Positions 17,933 to 25,908 are shown, counted from the stretch's first letter. The stretch: 64,000 bases of DNA from Candidatus Thalassarchaeum sp. (GCA_016777225.1 JADHRW010000003.1:1-64000), one strand, 5' to 3'. The notes: generated from the sequence alone by a model not told the origin. Translations and numbers: made by a program.

Positions 17933-18418
17933 GTGGAAAATAATAAAGTAGTGAAAGTGCATTATCATGGATATTTTGCTGATACAAAAGAAGTTTTTGA
18001 TAGTTCATTATCGGAAGGTCGTGAACCTCTAACGTTCTTAGTAGGTCATGGACAGATGATACCTGGTTTTGAGGCTGAAGTTTTAGGTGCTGAAGTTGGT
18101 GAAAAAAGAACTTTTACACTAGAACCTGAGAGAGCATATGGCCACAGAGATGAAAATCAATTTGCTGATTTGCCATTTGCTGATTTCCCAGAAGGTATAG
18201 AGGTAGGAATGAATTTTCAAGCTGAAATGAGTGGGAGACCCATTATGTTCACAATCACGGGTATTGATGAAGAGGCTGGTAACGTAACATGCGATGCAAA
18301 TCACCCAATGGCAGGGAAAACTTTGACATTTGATGTAGAAATCGTCTCTGTAAGGGATGCATCGGAAGAAGAAATAGCTCACAAACACGTCCATGGAGAT
18401 GGTGGGCACCACCACTAA
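17933..18418 (+). CDS. FKBP-type peptidyl-prolyl isomerase, SlyD-like
   Basis: 161 residues from a GTG start. The FKBP fold is marked by VKVHYHGYFADTKEVFDSS and EPLTFLVGHGQMIPGFE. An insert-in-flap region with EPERAYGHRDENQF and the NHPMAGKTLTFDVEI segment are typical of SlyD-type isomerases, which also act as chaperones. The C-terminus ends in a short His-rich tail (HKHVHGDGGHHH) that could bind nickel or other metals, as in SlyD. That is of interest because a nickel superoxide dismutase is encoded at 37.6 kb, but no direct link is shown. Confidence 0.92.
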   Translation: MENNKVVKVHYHGYFADTKEVFDSSLSEGREPLTFLVGHGQMIPGFEAEVLGAEVGEKRTFTLEPERAYGHRDENQFADLPFADFPEGIEVGMNFQAEMSGRPIMFTITGIDEEAGNVTCDANHPMAGKTLTFDVEIVSVRDASEEEIAHKHVHGDGGHHH

Positions 18419-18459
18419 CAAATCACATGATTCATTTGCTGTGATACCTTCGCAGATAC

Positions 18460-20058
18460 GTGGAAGACCGCAAGAGTAGATCAACCACTCGAGGTGGTTT
18501 GTCAAGAAATGATATTCCAACTATAGAATCTACATCAACATCTGGCCATCCAAAAGAAGGGCATAATTTACCTGGTTTGCCGCCTTACACTAGAGGAATT
18601 CATTCAAGAATGTACAAAGATAGATTATGGACTATGAGGCAATACGCTGGATTTTCCACTGCTAATGAAACAAATCAGCGATTCAAACTTTTACTGGATT
18701 CGGGCCAAACTGGACTTTCAGTAGCGTTTGACTTACCAACTCAACTTGGAATGGATTCTGATGATGAAAATTCTCTGGGAGAAGTAGGTAAAGTCGGAGT
18801 TCCTATAGACACGTTAGAGGATATGGAAACTCTATTTGCTGATATCAACCTTGGTAATGTATCTACTTCTATGACCATTAATGCACCCGCAACTACATTA
18901 CTTGCACTTTACGTTGCTACTGCTGATAATCAAGGGGTCGAAAGAGAAAGCCTAAGAGGCACAGTTCAAAACGATATTCTGAAAGAATATATCGCTAGAG
19001 GTTTGTATGTATATCCCCCTAAAGAATCAATTCGGCTTACTACAGACTTGTTCGAATGGTGCAATATAAATACACCGAAATGGAATACAATTTCTGTCAG
19101 CGGTTACCATATTAGAGAGGCAGGTTCAACAGCAATTGAAGAGGTTGCATTAACTCTGGCAAATGGAATTTTTTATGCAGAAGAAGCTGTGAAAGCAGGA
19201 TTAGATATAGATGACTTCGCACCAAGAATGTCATTTTTCTTTGGATGTCATAACGATTTCTTTGAAGAAATTGCTAAGTTCAGGGCTGCAAGACAATTAT
19301 GGTATAACCTTGTGAACGAACGTTTTACACCGAAAAATCCTAAATCTTCTCAATTAAGATACCATACTCAAACTGCAGGAGTTACATTAACAGCTCAACA
19401 ACCAATGAATAATGCAGTTAGAGTATCGTATCAAGCTCTTTCTGCCGTTTTAGGGGGTACACAGTCACTACATACCAACAGCTTTGATGAAGCAATAGGT
19501 TTACCTACTAATGATTCGGTAAAGATAGCTCTAAGAACTCAACAAATAATTGCACATGAAACAGGTGTTGCTGACGTGGTTGATCCTCTTGCCGGATCTT
19601 ATCATGTTGAAGAATTAACATCTAAAATTCTCAACGAATCGCATAAATTAATATTAGAAATAGAGAATAAAGGTGGCGTACTTAATTGTCTCAAATCAGG
19701 AGTACAACAAAAAATGATTCATGAAAGTGCCTGGAAAGAAATCAAAGATACAGAAAATAAAGACTTGTTAGTCGTAGGCGTTAATACCAATATTGAAGAC
19801 ACAGATAATATGAATTTAGGTATGAAAATTGATTCCGGAAATGAACAAATACAGATTTCTAAATTAGAGCAATACCGTAAATCAAGAAACAATAATTTAG
19901 TTGAAAAAAAATTAAGATTGTTAAAGAATGTATGTGAAGGGACAGAAAATGTCATGCCTTCATTAATTGATGCATTAAAATCGGGTGCTACCGTCGGTGA
20001 AGTTAATGGAATTATGAGAGATGTTTTTGGCACATGGATTTCCCCAAGTGGTGTTTAA
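18460..20058 (+). CDS. mcmA1: Methylmalonyl-CoA mutase, catalytic (large, N-terminal) subunit
   Basis: 532 residues from a GTG start. The TIM-barrel substrate domain is complete: YTRGIHSRMYKDRLWTMRQY, TGLSVAFDLPTQLG, MTINAPA, SGYHIREAGSTA, RMSFFFGCHNDFFEE, and LRYHTQTAGVTLTAQQPMNN. These interconvert (R)-methylmalonyl-CoA and succinyl-CoA with adenosylcobalamin. The cobalamin-binding domain (DxHxxG) is absent, so it must be supplied by a separate small subunit not found in this window. The methylmalonyl-CoA epimerase follows directly. The pathway serves odd-chain or branched amino-acid carbon, in keeping with a protein-degrading lifestyle. Confidence 0.95.
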   Translation: MEDRKSRSTTRGGLSRNDIPTIESTSTSGHPKEGHNLPGLPPYTRGIHSRMYKDRLWTMRQYAGFSTANETNQRFKLLLDSGQTGLSVAFDLPTQLGMDSDDENSLGEVGKVGVPIDTLEDMETLFADINLGNVSTSMTINAPATTLLALYVATADNQGVERESLRGTVQNDILKEYIARGLYVYPPKESIRLTTDLFEWCNINTPKWNTISVSGYHIREAGSTAIEEVALTLANGIFYAEEAVKAGLDIDDFAPRMSFFFGCHNDFFEEIAKFRAARQLWYNLVNERFTPKNPKSSQLRYHTQTAGVTLTAQQPMNNAVRVSYQALSAVLGGTQSLHTNSFDEAIGLPTNDSVKIALRTQQIIAHETGVADVVDPLAGSYHVEELTSKILNESHKLILEIENKGGVLNCLKSGVQQKMIHESAWKEIKDTENKDLLVVGVNTNIEDTDNMNLGMKIDSGNEQIQISKLEQYRKSRNNNLVEKKLRLLKNVCEGTENVMPSLIDALKSGATVGEVNGIMRDVFGTWISPSGV

Positions 20059-20493
20059 ATGAGTAGAATAGATCATATTGGAATTGCAACAAAAAATATA
20101 GAAGAAGCTTCGAAGTTTTGGGAACAGATTGGACTAAAATCTGGTTCTGATGATATTAATCACGAACAAGATGTTAAGATAAGAATGTTTTATGGAGACG
20201 ATGGGGATGGGAATAATACTCATTCAAAAGTTGAGTTGATAGAAGCATTATCTGATAATTCCCCTATTGCTAAATTTATAGCAAAAAAAGGCCAAGGAAT
20301 ACAGCAATTAGCAATTACTGTAAATGATATAGATGATTTAATAATTAAATTGATTAATTCAGGAATACGCATGATTAACGAAAAATCTACTCATGGAGCA
20401 GGTGGTCATAAAATTGCTTTCGTTCATCCAGAATCGACCGGTGGAGTTCTAGTAGAGCTTGTAGAAAGATTAGAAACGAATATTAAGGAGTGA
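20059..20493 (+). CDS. mce: Methylmalonyl-CoA epimerase
   Basis: 144 residues of the vicinal-oxygen-chelate fold. It converts (S)- to (R)-methylmalonyl-CoA, feeding the mutase encoded just upstream. Metal ligands can be seen in the usual places: His6 in IDHIGIATKN, a glutamate in VELIEAL, the segment GIQQLAITVNDID, and the C-terminal GVLVELVE. The ATG begins at the base after the mutase stop codon, which fits an operon. Confidence 0.93.
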   Translation: MSRIDHIGIATKNIEEASKFWEQIGLKSGSDDINHEQDVKIRMFYGDDGDGNNTHSKVELIEALSDNSPIAKFIAKKGQGIQQLAITVNDIDDLIIKLINSGIRMINEKSTHGAGGHKIAFVHPESTGGVLVELVERLETNIKE

Positions 20494-20499
20494 AAATTT

Positions 20500-20844
20500 A
20501 TGCTTGAAATAATAAATAGGTTGCTTGCTAGATCAGCATTTATTGGCGAACTTACGAGCCAATTAATCAAAGAAGAAATTATTTTTATATCTAATACATT
20601 AGAAATGATGAGAGATGCAAAAGAAATTTCTAATGATGCATATTTAGAATATGGATCTATACAAGGAGGTCTTGCAGTCGTATCGAACCTATTAGAACAA
20701 GGAGTAAGTGGGGAAGAAATTGTCCCTTTACTAGGAACATTATGTGAAAAAACAAAGATATTAGATAATAAATTTCCAGAAGTAAATATAACAATTGAAT
20801 CAGGTAAATATGGATACTCAATAACAAGTATTGAAGACAAATGA
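20500..20844 (+). CDS. Hypothetical protein in the mutase/epimerase operon
   Basis: 114 residues, mostly predicted helix with no membrane segment. The central part (YLEYGSIQGGLAVVSNLLEQ) and the C-terminal strand region (NITIESGKYGYSITSIE) suggest a small globular protein. No family is recognised. It starts 6 bases after the epimerase with a good AAGGAG site and is the last gene of the apparent operon, so a role near methylmalonyl-CoA metabolism or cobalamin loading is possible but unsupported by motifs. Confidence 0.65.
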   Translation: MLEIINRLLARSAFIGELTSQLIKEEIIFISNTLEMMRDAKEISNDAYLEYGSIQGGLAVVSNLLEQGVSGEEIVPLLGTLCEKTKILDNKFPEVNITIESGKYGYSITSIEDK

Positions 20845-20865
20845 CCTGAAAATTATTATATCGTG

Positions 20866-20900
20866 AAGTATTCGCTAAGTAATACCTTAAGAATACTTAA
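20866..20900 (+). promoter_or_regulatory. Promoter of the RHH/preQ0 operon with an inverted repeat (candidate operator)
   Basis: AAGTATTC at 20866-20873 and its exact reverse complement GAATACTT at 20891-20898 are separated by 17 bases. The second arm runs into an archaeal TATA-like ACTTAAAAG (about 20895-20903) about 25 bases before the RHH gene. A repressor bound here would block the basal factors. Confidence 0.45.
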
Positions 20901-20924
20901 AAGTAGTTGATTTGCCCCAAAGGT

Positions 20925-21089
20925 ATGCCTAAAATTAGTTTAGACATCCCCTCAGAGTTATTGAGTGATCTGAAAACACATGTTGGAGATAAAAAGAAAT
21001 TTATCTCAGTAGCAGATGCAGTAAGGACTGCATGTAGAAAAATGTTAGATCAATTAGATACCATTGATGAATTTCATGGAAGGAGATGA
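20925..21089 (+). CDS. Small ribbon-helix-helix (CopG/MetJ-type) protein, likely regulator of the preQ0 operon
   Basis: 54 residues from the ATG at 20925; a TTG at 20907 gives a longer form. The N-terminus PKISLDIPSELLSDLK is the strand and first helix of a ribbon-helix-helix fold, and SVADAVRTACRKMLDQL gives the second helix. Such short RHH proteins are dimeric DNA-binding repressors. The stop codon lies inside the folE ribosome binding site (GGAAGGAG), so it is the first gene of the folE-queE-queC-queD operon. Autoregulation through the inverted repeat just upstream is inferred from position. Confidence 0.72.
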   Translation: MPKISLDIPSELLSDLKTHVGDKKKFISVADAVRTACRKMLDQLDTIDEFHGRR

Positions 21090-21093
21090 TTTG

Positions 21094-21678
21094 ATGAGTA
21101 ACATACCAGATAAAAAGGATGCACAGAATGCAATAGAGACGTTGGTAAGATATATAGAAAACATCGATGGACCACTGAGAGAGGGGCTTTTGGACACTCC
21201 AAAAAGAGTAATAGATGCATATGAGGAACTTTATCAAGGTTATACTATTGATGCTGATAATCTATTAGATGCTACATTTAATGCGGAAGGTTATGATGGC
21301 ATAGTACTATTGAGAGATATTGAGTTTCACTCTACGTGTGAACATCATATGCTACCTTTTACAGGATCGGCTCATGTTGCTTACATTCCAGTAGAGAAGA
21401 TAGTAGGGATCAGTAAGTTGGCTAGATTAGTTGAATTACACGCGCTTAGATTACAAAATCAGGAAAGAATAACGAAATCAATAGCTGATGATTTAGAGAG
21501 AGTTTTACAGCCTCTAGGATGTGCAGTCATAATAGAAGCTAAACATGGTTGTATGCAGTGTCGAGGCGTAAAGAAACAGAATTCTGTAATGACTACAAGC
21601 ACTATGAAAGGTGTTTTCTTTGATAATTCAGAAGCAAGAATAGAATTATTGCAATTGATTAATAATAAATTGAATTAA
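21094..21678 (+). CDS. folE: GTP cyclohydrolase I (type IA)
   Basis: 194 residues from the ATG at 21094, preceded by GGAAGGAG. It converts GTP to 7,8-dihydroneopterin triphosphate, the entry to 7-deazaguanine synthesis here. Zinc and catalytic residues are in the expected segments: FHSTCEHHMLPFTGSAHVAYIP, KIVGISKLARL, RLQNQERIT and GCMQCRGVKKQNS. Many archaea use the unrelated MptA for this step, so a type IA enzyme is notable. It sits with queE, queC and queD, so its product most likely goes to preQ0 rather than folate. Confidence 0.95.
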   Translation: MSNIPDKKDAQNAIETLVRYIENIDGPLREGLLDTPKRVIDAYEELYQGYTIDADNLLDATFNAEGYDGIVLLRDIEFHSTCEHHMLPFTGSAHVAYIPVEKIVGISKLARLVELHALRLQNQERITKSIADDLERVLQPLGCAVIIEAKHGCMQCRGVKKQNSVMTTSTMKGVFFDNSEARIELLQLINNKLN

Positions 21679-21691
21679 TGAAGGGGATATT

Positions 21692-22321
21692 ATGGCCATA
21701 CTTAATCAGAATATGGATCTAGAAAAGTTATATCCAATAGTAGAAATTTTTCATAGCGTTCAAGGTGAAGGTTATCATTCAGGAATGCCATCAATTTTCA
21801 TTAGATTTGGAAGTTGTAATCTAAGATGCGCATGGTGTGATACAGATTTTGATATTTGGAAAGATATGAGTATAGGGGAAATTGTTAATGAATTATCAAA
21901 ATATGATTGTGATAGAATAATATTAACTGGCGGAGAACCTGCATTACAAGATTTGGTGACGCTCTCTGCCTGTTTGAAACCATTAGGGTATTATCTTAGT
22001 ATAGAAACTAATGGAACTATAATAATACCTTCTGGAATTATTGATTGGATTTGTGTTAGCCCTAAGGATCAAGAATATGCAAATTTAAAAATTAGACAGA
22101 GAATTGGTGATGAATTAAAAGTTGTTTATTTAGGTCAGGATTTATCGATGTATGATGAATTGAAAGAAGGGTTTGAACATTTATTCTTGCAACCACTTTA
22201 CGATGAAGGTCAAAATACTGAGTGGAACGGAATGAGTTTTCATAGTACTTTTGAAAAGGTAAGAAATAACCCAGAATGGCGATTATCCCTACAAACACAC
22301 AAATGGATGGGTGTAGAATGA
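21692..22321 (+). CDS. queE: 7-carboxy-7-deazaguanine synthase (radical SAM)
   Basis: 209 residues. QueE rearranges 6-carboxy-5,6,7,8-tetrahydropterin to 7-carboxy-7-deazaguanine. The radical SAM cluster motif is CNLRCAWCDT (CxxxCxxC variant spaced as in QueE), preceded by HSVQGEGYHSGMPSIFIRFG, a QueE signature. LTGGEPALQ and the LSIETNGT segment follow. It starts 13 bases after folE with a GAAGGGG site, and its stop overlaps the queC start as ATGA. Confidence 0.95.
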   Translation: MAILNQNMDLEKLYPIVEIFHSVQGEGYHSGMPSIFIRFGSCNLRCAWCDTDFDIWKDMSIGEIVNELSKYDCDRIILTGGEPALQDLVTLSACLKPLGYYLSIETNGTIIIPSGIIDWICVSPKDQEYANLKIRQRIGDELKVVYLGQDLSMYDELKEGFEHLFLQPLYDEGQNTEWNGMSFHSTFEKVRNNPEWRLSLQTHKWMGVE

Positions 22322-23466
22322 AAAGAGCTGTGATGGCTCTAAGTGGAGGAATGGACTCTACAAGTTTGCTCATACACCTATTAAATCAAGAATATTTTGT
22401 CGATTGTGTTTCATTCAAGTATGGACAAAAACATATTATTGAGATAGAAAAGGCATCGGAGAATATTATTTATCTTAAGAATAAAGGGTTTACAGTTAAT
22501 CATGAAATAGTAGATTTGACCTCTGCAATGTCAATATTTCATTCAGCACTAACAACAGATGAAATGGAAATTCCAGAAGGACATTATGAAGAAGAGCAAA
22601 TGAAAGCCACTGTAGTGCCTAATAGAAATGCAATTTTTTCCTCAATAATCTATGGTCATGCACTGTCAATAGTTTCAAGAGAAAAAAAAGATGTTAAGAT
22701 TGCTTTGGGCGTCCATAGTGGAGACCATGCAATTTATCCAGATTGTAGACCTGAATTTTATGAAAGTTTGGAGCAATCATTTAGAATAGGTAATTGGGAT
22801 TCTGAAAAAGTTGAATTTTTATTACCATATATCGATGATGATAAATCCTCTATCCTACTAGATGCATTATTATGCTGTGATGAGTTAGAATTAGATTTCG
22901 ATACTATATTTTCCAATACTATCACTTCATATAACCCTGATTCAGAAGGTAGAAGTTCAGGTAAGACAGGTTCGGATATTGAACGAATATTAGCATTCAA
23001 AGAAATAGGAAGAATAGATCCGATTGATTATGTAGAATCATGGGAGATAGTACTTGAAAATGCAATCTCTACAGAATTAAAATATAAAGATGAATATTAC
23101 AAAGAAAAATTAACCGATATACAATATAATGTGACTAGGAATAGTTCTACAGAATATCCTTTTTCGGGTGAATTATGGGATGAAAAACGATTTGGTAAAT
23201 ACACATGTATTTGTTGTGGTCATTTATTATTCACATCTGAAATGAAGTTCGACTCAGGATGTGGATGGCCATCGTTTCATTCAGAACATGATGAAGCAAG
23301 TATCAAACAAATAGAAGATAGAACTCATGGGATGAATCGAGTCGAAGTTAAATGTTCTAAATGTGACGCACATTTAGGACACATCTTTAATGATGGACCG
23401 ATGAAATATGGCGGCGAAAGATATTGTATTAATTCAGCATCAATGGGTTTTGAGGAGAGAGAATAA
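22318..23466 (+). CDS. queC: QueC-like 7-deazaguanine amide/nitrile synthase fused to methionine-R-sulfoxide reductase (MsrB)
   Basis: 382 residues in one frame. Residues 1-250 are QueC: PP-loop SGGMDS (9-14), VPNRNAIF (100-107), GVHSGDHAIYPDCRPEF (131-147). QueC normally ends with a four-cysteine zinc site; here the aligned positions are Ser204, Ser214, Thr217 and Asp220, within an otherwise conserved frame ending ERILAFKEIG-DPIDY. Residues 262-382 are a complete MsrB: zinc pairs C297/C300 and C346/C349, GCGWPSF, AHLGHIFNDGP, and catalytic Cys370 in RYCINS. The start at 22318 overlaps the queE stop (ATGA), and queD follows. QueC makes preQ0 from CDG; MsrB repairs oxidised methionine. Why they are joined is not known. 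Confidence 0.9.
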   Translation: MKRAVMALSGGMDSTSLLIHLLNQEYFVDCVSFKYGQKHIIEIEKASENIIYLKNKGFTVNHEIVDLTSAMSIFHSALTTDEMEIPEGHYEEEQMKATVVPNRNAIFSSIIYGHALSIVSREKKDVKIALGVHSGDHAIYPDCRPEFYESLEQSFRIGNWDSEKVEFLLPYIDDDKSSILLDALLCCDELELDFDTIFSNTITSYNPDSEGRSSGKTGSDIERILAFKEIGRIDPIDYVESWEIVLENAISTELKYKDEYYKEKLTDIQYNVTRNSSTEYPFSGELWDEKRFGKYTCICCGHLLFTSEMKFDSGCGWPSFHSEHDEASIKQIEDRTHGMNRVEVKCSKCDAHLGHIFNDGPMKYGGERYCINSASMGFEERE

Positions 23467-23918
23467 TGGTTACCATAATTAGAAGGTTTGTAGAAACTGA
23501 TACAGGACATAGAGTTCCAAATCATAAGAGTAAATGCCGTCATATGCATGGACATAGATACCGGTGGGAGGCAGAAATCGAAGGAGACGTTGTTGAAGAA
23601 GAGGGAGTTTCAGATCAAGGAATGTTAATGGATTTCTCTGATATATCTAAGATACTAGAAGTGTATATTCATGATGTAGTTGATCATTCTTTTATCGTTT
23701 ATGAGAAAGATCATGAAGCGTTGAAGGCACTATCAATGATGAGCGATGGACATAGAACTTTTGTTGTACCGTTTATACCTACAGCTGAAAATTTGGCTAA
23801 GTGGGCTTATGAACAAATCGAATCAAAAATTACATCAAAATATGGGCAAAAATTACGACTAGTTGCTTTTCATGTTAGAGAAACTCCGAAATCATGGGCG
23901 ACTTGGAAAGTGAACTAA
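23466..23918 (+). CDS. queD: 6-carboxytetrahydropterin synthase
   Basis: 150 residues of the PTPS-like fold. QueD converts dihydroneopterin triphosphate to 6-carboxytetrahydropterin, the substrate of QueE. Zinc-binding histidines are in TGHRVPNHKSKCRHMHGHRYR with the catalytic Cys just before HMHGH, and DVVDHSFIV, PTAENLAKW and RETPKSWATW complete the active site. The ATG shares one base with the queC-msrB stop. It is the last gene of the operon and overlaps the convergent trmJ by 4 bases. The tRNA-guanine transglycosylase that would use the product is not in the window. Confidence 0.94.
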   Translation: MVTIIRRFVETDTGHRVPNHKSKCRHMHGHRYRWEAEIEGDVVEEEGVSDQGMLMDFSDISKILEVYIHDVVDHSFIVYEKDHEALKALSMMSDGHRTFVVPFIPTAENLAKWAYEQIESKITSKYGQKLRLVAFHVRETPKSWATWKVN

Positions 23919-24727
23919 TCGTTTTTACTATTACTAGAAATTATTTCTTCCCATATTTCAGGATTCTCAGAGAAGTATTCAAATGCTAAGTTAGTAGTCT
24001 GAATCACACCTAATAATCTATGAATCTCGTCATCTTTAGGTAAACCTCGAAGAATTACTCTTTGTAATGTTTCGTCAATTCCACTTCTTCTGAAATCAAT
24101 AGTTGGTATCGATTCTGATAATCTATGAATTTCATTTCTTAAAACATTCTTTAATTCAGCAGAAAGAAGTTTTTCATTTTGAGAATCTTCAGAAAAAGTA
24201 TTGTTTCTATACCATGAATAGCAAATAACTGAAACTGCATGACTTAAATTCATTATAGGATATCCAGGCCATGTAGGAATAGTGACTAATAAATCACAAA
24301 TTTTTAATTCGGCATTGAGTAGACCTTTTCCTTCAGGACCAAATACAATTGAAATATTTCCTTCGGTATTACTAAGTTGTTTGGGGAGATCTTCTGGTTC
24401 AAGAAAATGTCGGAAAGAAATTTTACTACCATGCTCCCTTTTACCAGAAGTACCAATTACAATACTTGAATCGGAAACAGCAGATTGAATATTATCAAAG
24501 AATTTAGCATCATCTAATACAGATTGGGCATGCTTAGCTCTATTTCTTACTTCATCTGACCATTCATTATCTCTACCGACAACTCTGAGATCTGTGAAGC
24601 CAAAGTTTTTCATTGAGCGAGCTACTGCACCAATATTTCCATCAAATTGTGGCCTGACTAGAACAATCGATACCCTTTTTGTATAAAAAGGAGGGGGGAC
24701 ATCAAGCATTTCGCCCATCTGAATCAA
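23915..24727 (-). CDS. trmJ: TrmJ-like SPOUT tRNA/rRNA 2'-O-methyltransferase
   Basis: 270 residues. The N-terminal 165 residues form a SpoU/SPOUT domain with LVRPQFDGNIGAVARSMKNFG, IVFGPEGKGLLNAEL and the knot motif YPIMNLSHAVSVI, all of which contact S-adenosylmethionine. TrmJ methylates the ribose at position 32 of tRNA. The C-terminal 90 residues are helical, as in TrmJ. The gene is 33 bases downstream of eS17 and may belong to the same transcript as the ribosomal proteins. The exact target nucleotide is inferred. Confidence 0.9.
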   Translation of the reverse strand: MIQMGEMLDVPPPFYTKRVSIVLVRPQFDGNIGAVARSMKNFGFTDLRVVGRDNEWSDEVRNRAKHAQSVLDDAKFFDNIQSAVSDSSIVIGTSGKREHGSKISFRHFLEPEDLPKQLSNTEGNISIVFGPEGKGLLNAELKICDLLVTIPTWPGYPIMNLSHAVSVICYSWYRNNTFSEDSQNEKLLSAELKNVLRNEIHRLSESIPTIDFRRSGIDETLQRVILRGLPKDDEIHRLLGVIQTTNLAFEYFSENPEIWEEIISSNSKND

Positions 24728-24760
24728 ATGTCCGACATCAATGATTAGAATAATACTTCT

Positions 24761-24952
24761 CTAATCTACTCTGCGCTGTTTGTAGCGTGTAATGTATCCA
24801 GCAATCCAGTTTCTCATGCGCTTGTTAGAAACATCTGTGTACTCTGTAACGTAATGTTTGTTATTCTCAAAATCTGCATTGAACATATCTGGATATAGTT
24901 CTACTAATCTCAAAGCTCTGATTTTGATGAATGATGGTCTAATATTACCCAT
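24761..24952 (-). CDS. rps17e: Small-subunit ribosomal protein eS17
   Basis: 63 residues, the archaeal length. The start MGNIRPSFIKIRALRLVELYP is diagnostic, followed by FNADFENNKHYV and a C-terminal helix ending in RNWIAGYITRYKQRRVD. It begins 2 bases after the eL31 stop, as the last gene of the eS19-eL39-eL31-eS17 run. Confidence 0.95.
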   Translation of the reverse strand: MGNIRPSFIKIRALRLVELYPDMFNADFENNKHYVTEYTDVSNKRMRNWIAGYITRYKQRRVD

Positions 24953-24954
24953 AT

Positions 24955-25218
24955 TTATTCCTCCAATAATTTAACTTCAAGTGGGAATCCTTCTTCTCTC
25001 GTAACTTGAACGCGGATTTTCCTAGGAGGATTTTGCATACCTCTTGCCCATATCACATGATTAATTGATTCATCAATCCAAATCTCTTCTTCATCAGTTT
25101 TTTTCATATGTTGTGACACATGTTTTTTGATTTGAGCCATGGCACGATTAGCTCTTCGTGTTCTTGGAACAGTCCATGCAGCACGTAGTGGAATTGTCAT
25201 TTCTCTAACTTCAGCCAT
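24955..25218 (-). CDS. rpl31e: Large-subunit ribosomal protein eL31
   Basis: 87 residues. The signature MTIPLRAAWTVPRTRRANRA, the IKKHVSQHMK helix and the segment INHVIWARGMQNPPRKIRVQV are conserved in eL31, which lies near the peptide exit tunnel. The ATG at 25218 gives MAEVREMTIPL; a shorter start at MTIPL is possible. It starts 6 bases after the eL39 stop, with a GGTGA ribosome site in that junction. Confidence 0.95.
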   Translation of the reverse strand: MAEVREMTIPLRAAWTVPRTRRANRAMAQIKKHVSQHMKKTDEEEIWIDESINHVIWARGMQNPPRKIRVQVTREEGFPLEVKLLEE

Positions 25219-25224
25219 ATTTAC

Positions 25225-25380
25225 TCACCTTTGTAGTTTCGATCTGCGCCACATATGCCTTTTAGGGTGGCTGGTCACATTTCTGTTAGTCCTCAGCATA
25301 ACCCAAACAGGAACACGGCGATTCTGCTTTGTGACTTTGTTAAGTCTAAGTTTCTTTGCTAGTGGTTTAACGCGAGCCAT
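25225..25380 (-). CDS. rpl39e: Large-subunit ribosomal protein eL39
   Basis: 51 residues from the ATG at 25380 ([20 protein letters not shown]). This is the standard length and start; a further upstream frame to 25431 is not part of the protein. The basic sequence with [25 protein letters not shown] is highly conserved in eL39, which lines the exit tunnel. It starts 10 bases after the eS19 stop with a GGTGAT site. Confidence 0.96.
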   Translation of the reverse strand: MARVKPLAKKLRLNKVTKQNRRVPVWVMLRTNRNVTSHPKRHMWRRSKLQR

Positions 25381-25390
25381 ATATATCACC

Positions 25391-25861
25391 TTAATATTTT
25401 GAAAGACCTGGGTATTTTTCTTCGGCAGCACCCCTCACTGAGTGTGCGTGTTTATCCAAAAGAGCATGACCCTCAGGAGTTAGTATCTTACCGAAATTAA
25501 CTGTTTTCCCAGGATTCCACTTACTTGTAATCAATCCTGCTTCTGATAATTGTTGCAGAACTGTTCTAGCAACATTTCTTGATCCTGCTGCAGCACGTGT
25601 TGGTTTTACCCCTCTATCCTTTGGTCCGCCAAATAATTGCGCCATATGGTTTGTTCCGATTGGACCCTTCATGCCAACTTTACGCAGAACAGCCGCGGAA
25701 CGGATAAACCACCAGTCATCTTGTGTAGGTGGTCTCTCACGGTGAATGCCTGTTTTAACGTACTCAGCCCACTCTGGAGGGGTGATTTGGTCTAATTCTT
25801 GTAGCTCAGAAGAAAGACTGCCAATGAGTAAATCAGCAGGTACATCGTAATACGTCGTCAT
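25391..25861 (-). CDS. rps19e: Small-subunit ribosomal protein eS19
   Basis: 156 residues from the ATG at 25861. An AAGGTGA site (25866-25872) decides the start; an in-frame ATG at 25918 would add residues that do not look like the family. Conserved segments are [41 protein letters not shown] and [13 protein letters not shown]. It is the first gene of the four-protein ribosomal run. In many archaea PDCD5 follows eS19 directly; here eL39 comes next. Confidence 0.95.
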   Translation of the reverse strand: MTTYYDVPADLLIGSLSSELQELDQITPPEWAEYVKTGIHRERPPTQDDWWFIRSAAVLRKVGMKGPIGTNHMAQLFGGPKDRGVKPTRAAAGSRNVARTVLQQLSEAGLITSKWNPGKTVNFGKILTPEGHALLDKHAHSVRGAAEEKYPGLSKY

Positions 25862-25897
25862 ACTCTCACCTTTGTGCGGGCCGCCCGTCCTAGAGTC

Positions 25898-25908
25898 TGT
25901 ATTTAACC
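25898..25908 (-). promoter_or_regulatory. Probable TATA element of the eS19-eL39-eL31-eS17 operon
   Basis: Read on the minus strand this is GGTTAAATACA. A transcription start about 25 bases downstream would fall near 25875, just ahead of the AAGGTGA ribosome site and the eS19 ATG, leaving a short leader. Confidence 0.45.

Noticed and set aside
20845-20924. preQ1-type riboswitch ahead of the preQ0 operon
   Set aside because: No aptamer-like fold was recognised; the inverted repeat overlaps the promoter rather than a leader RNA.
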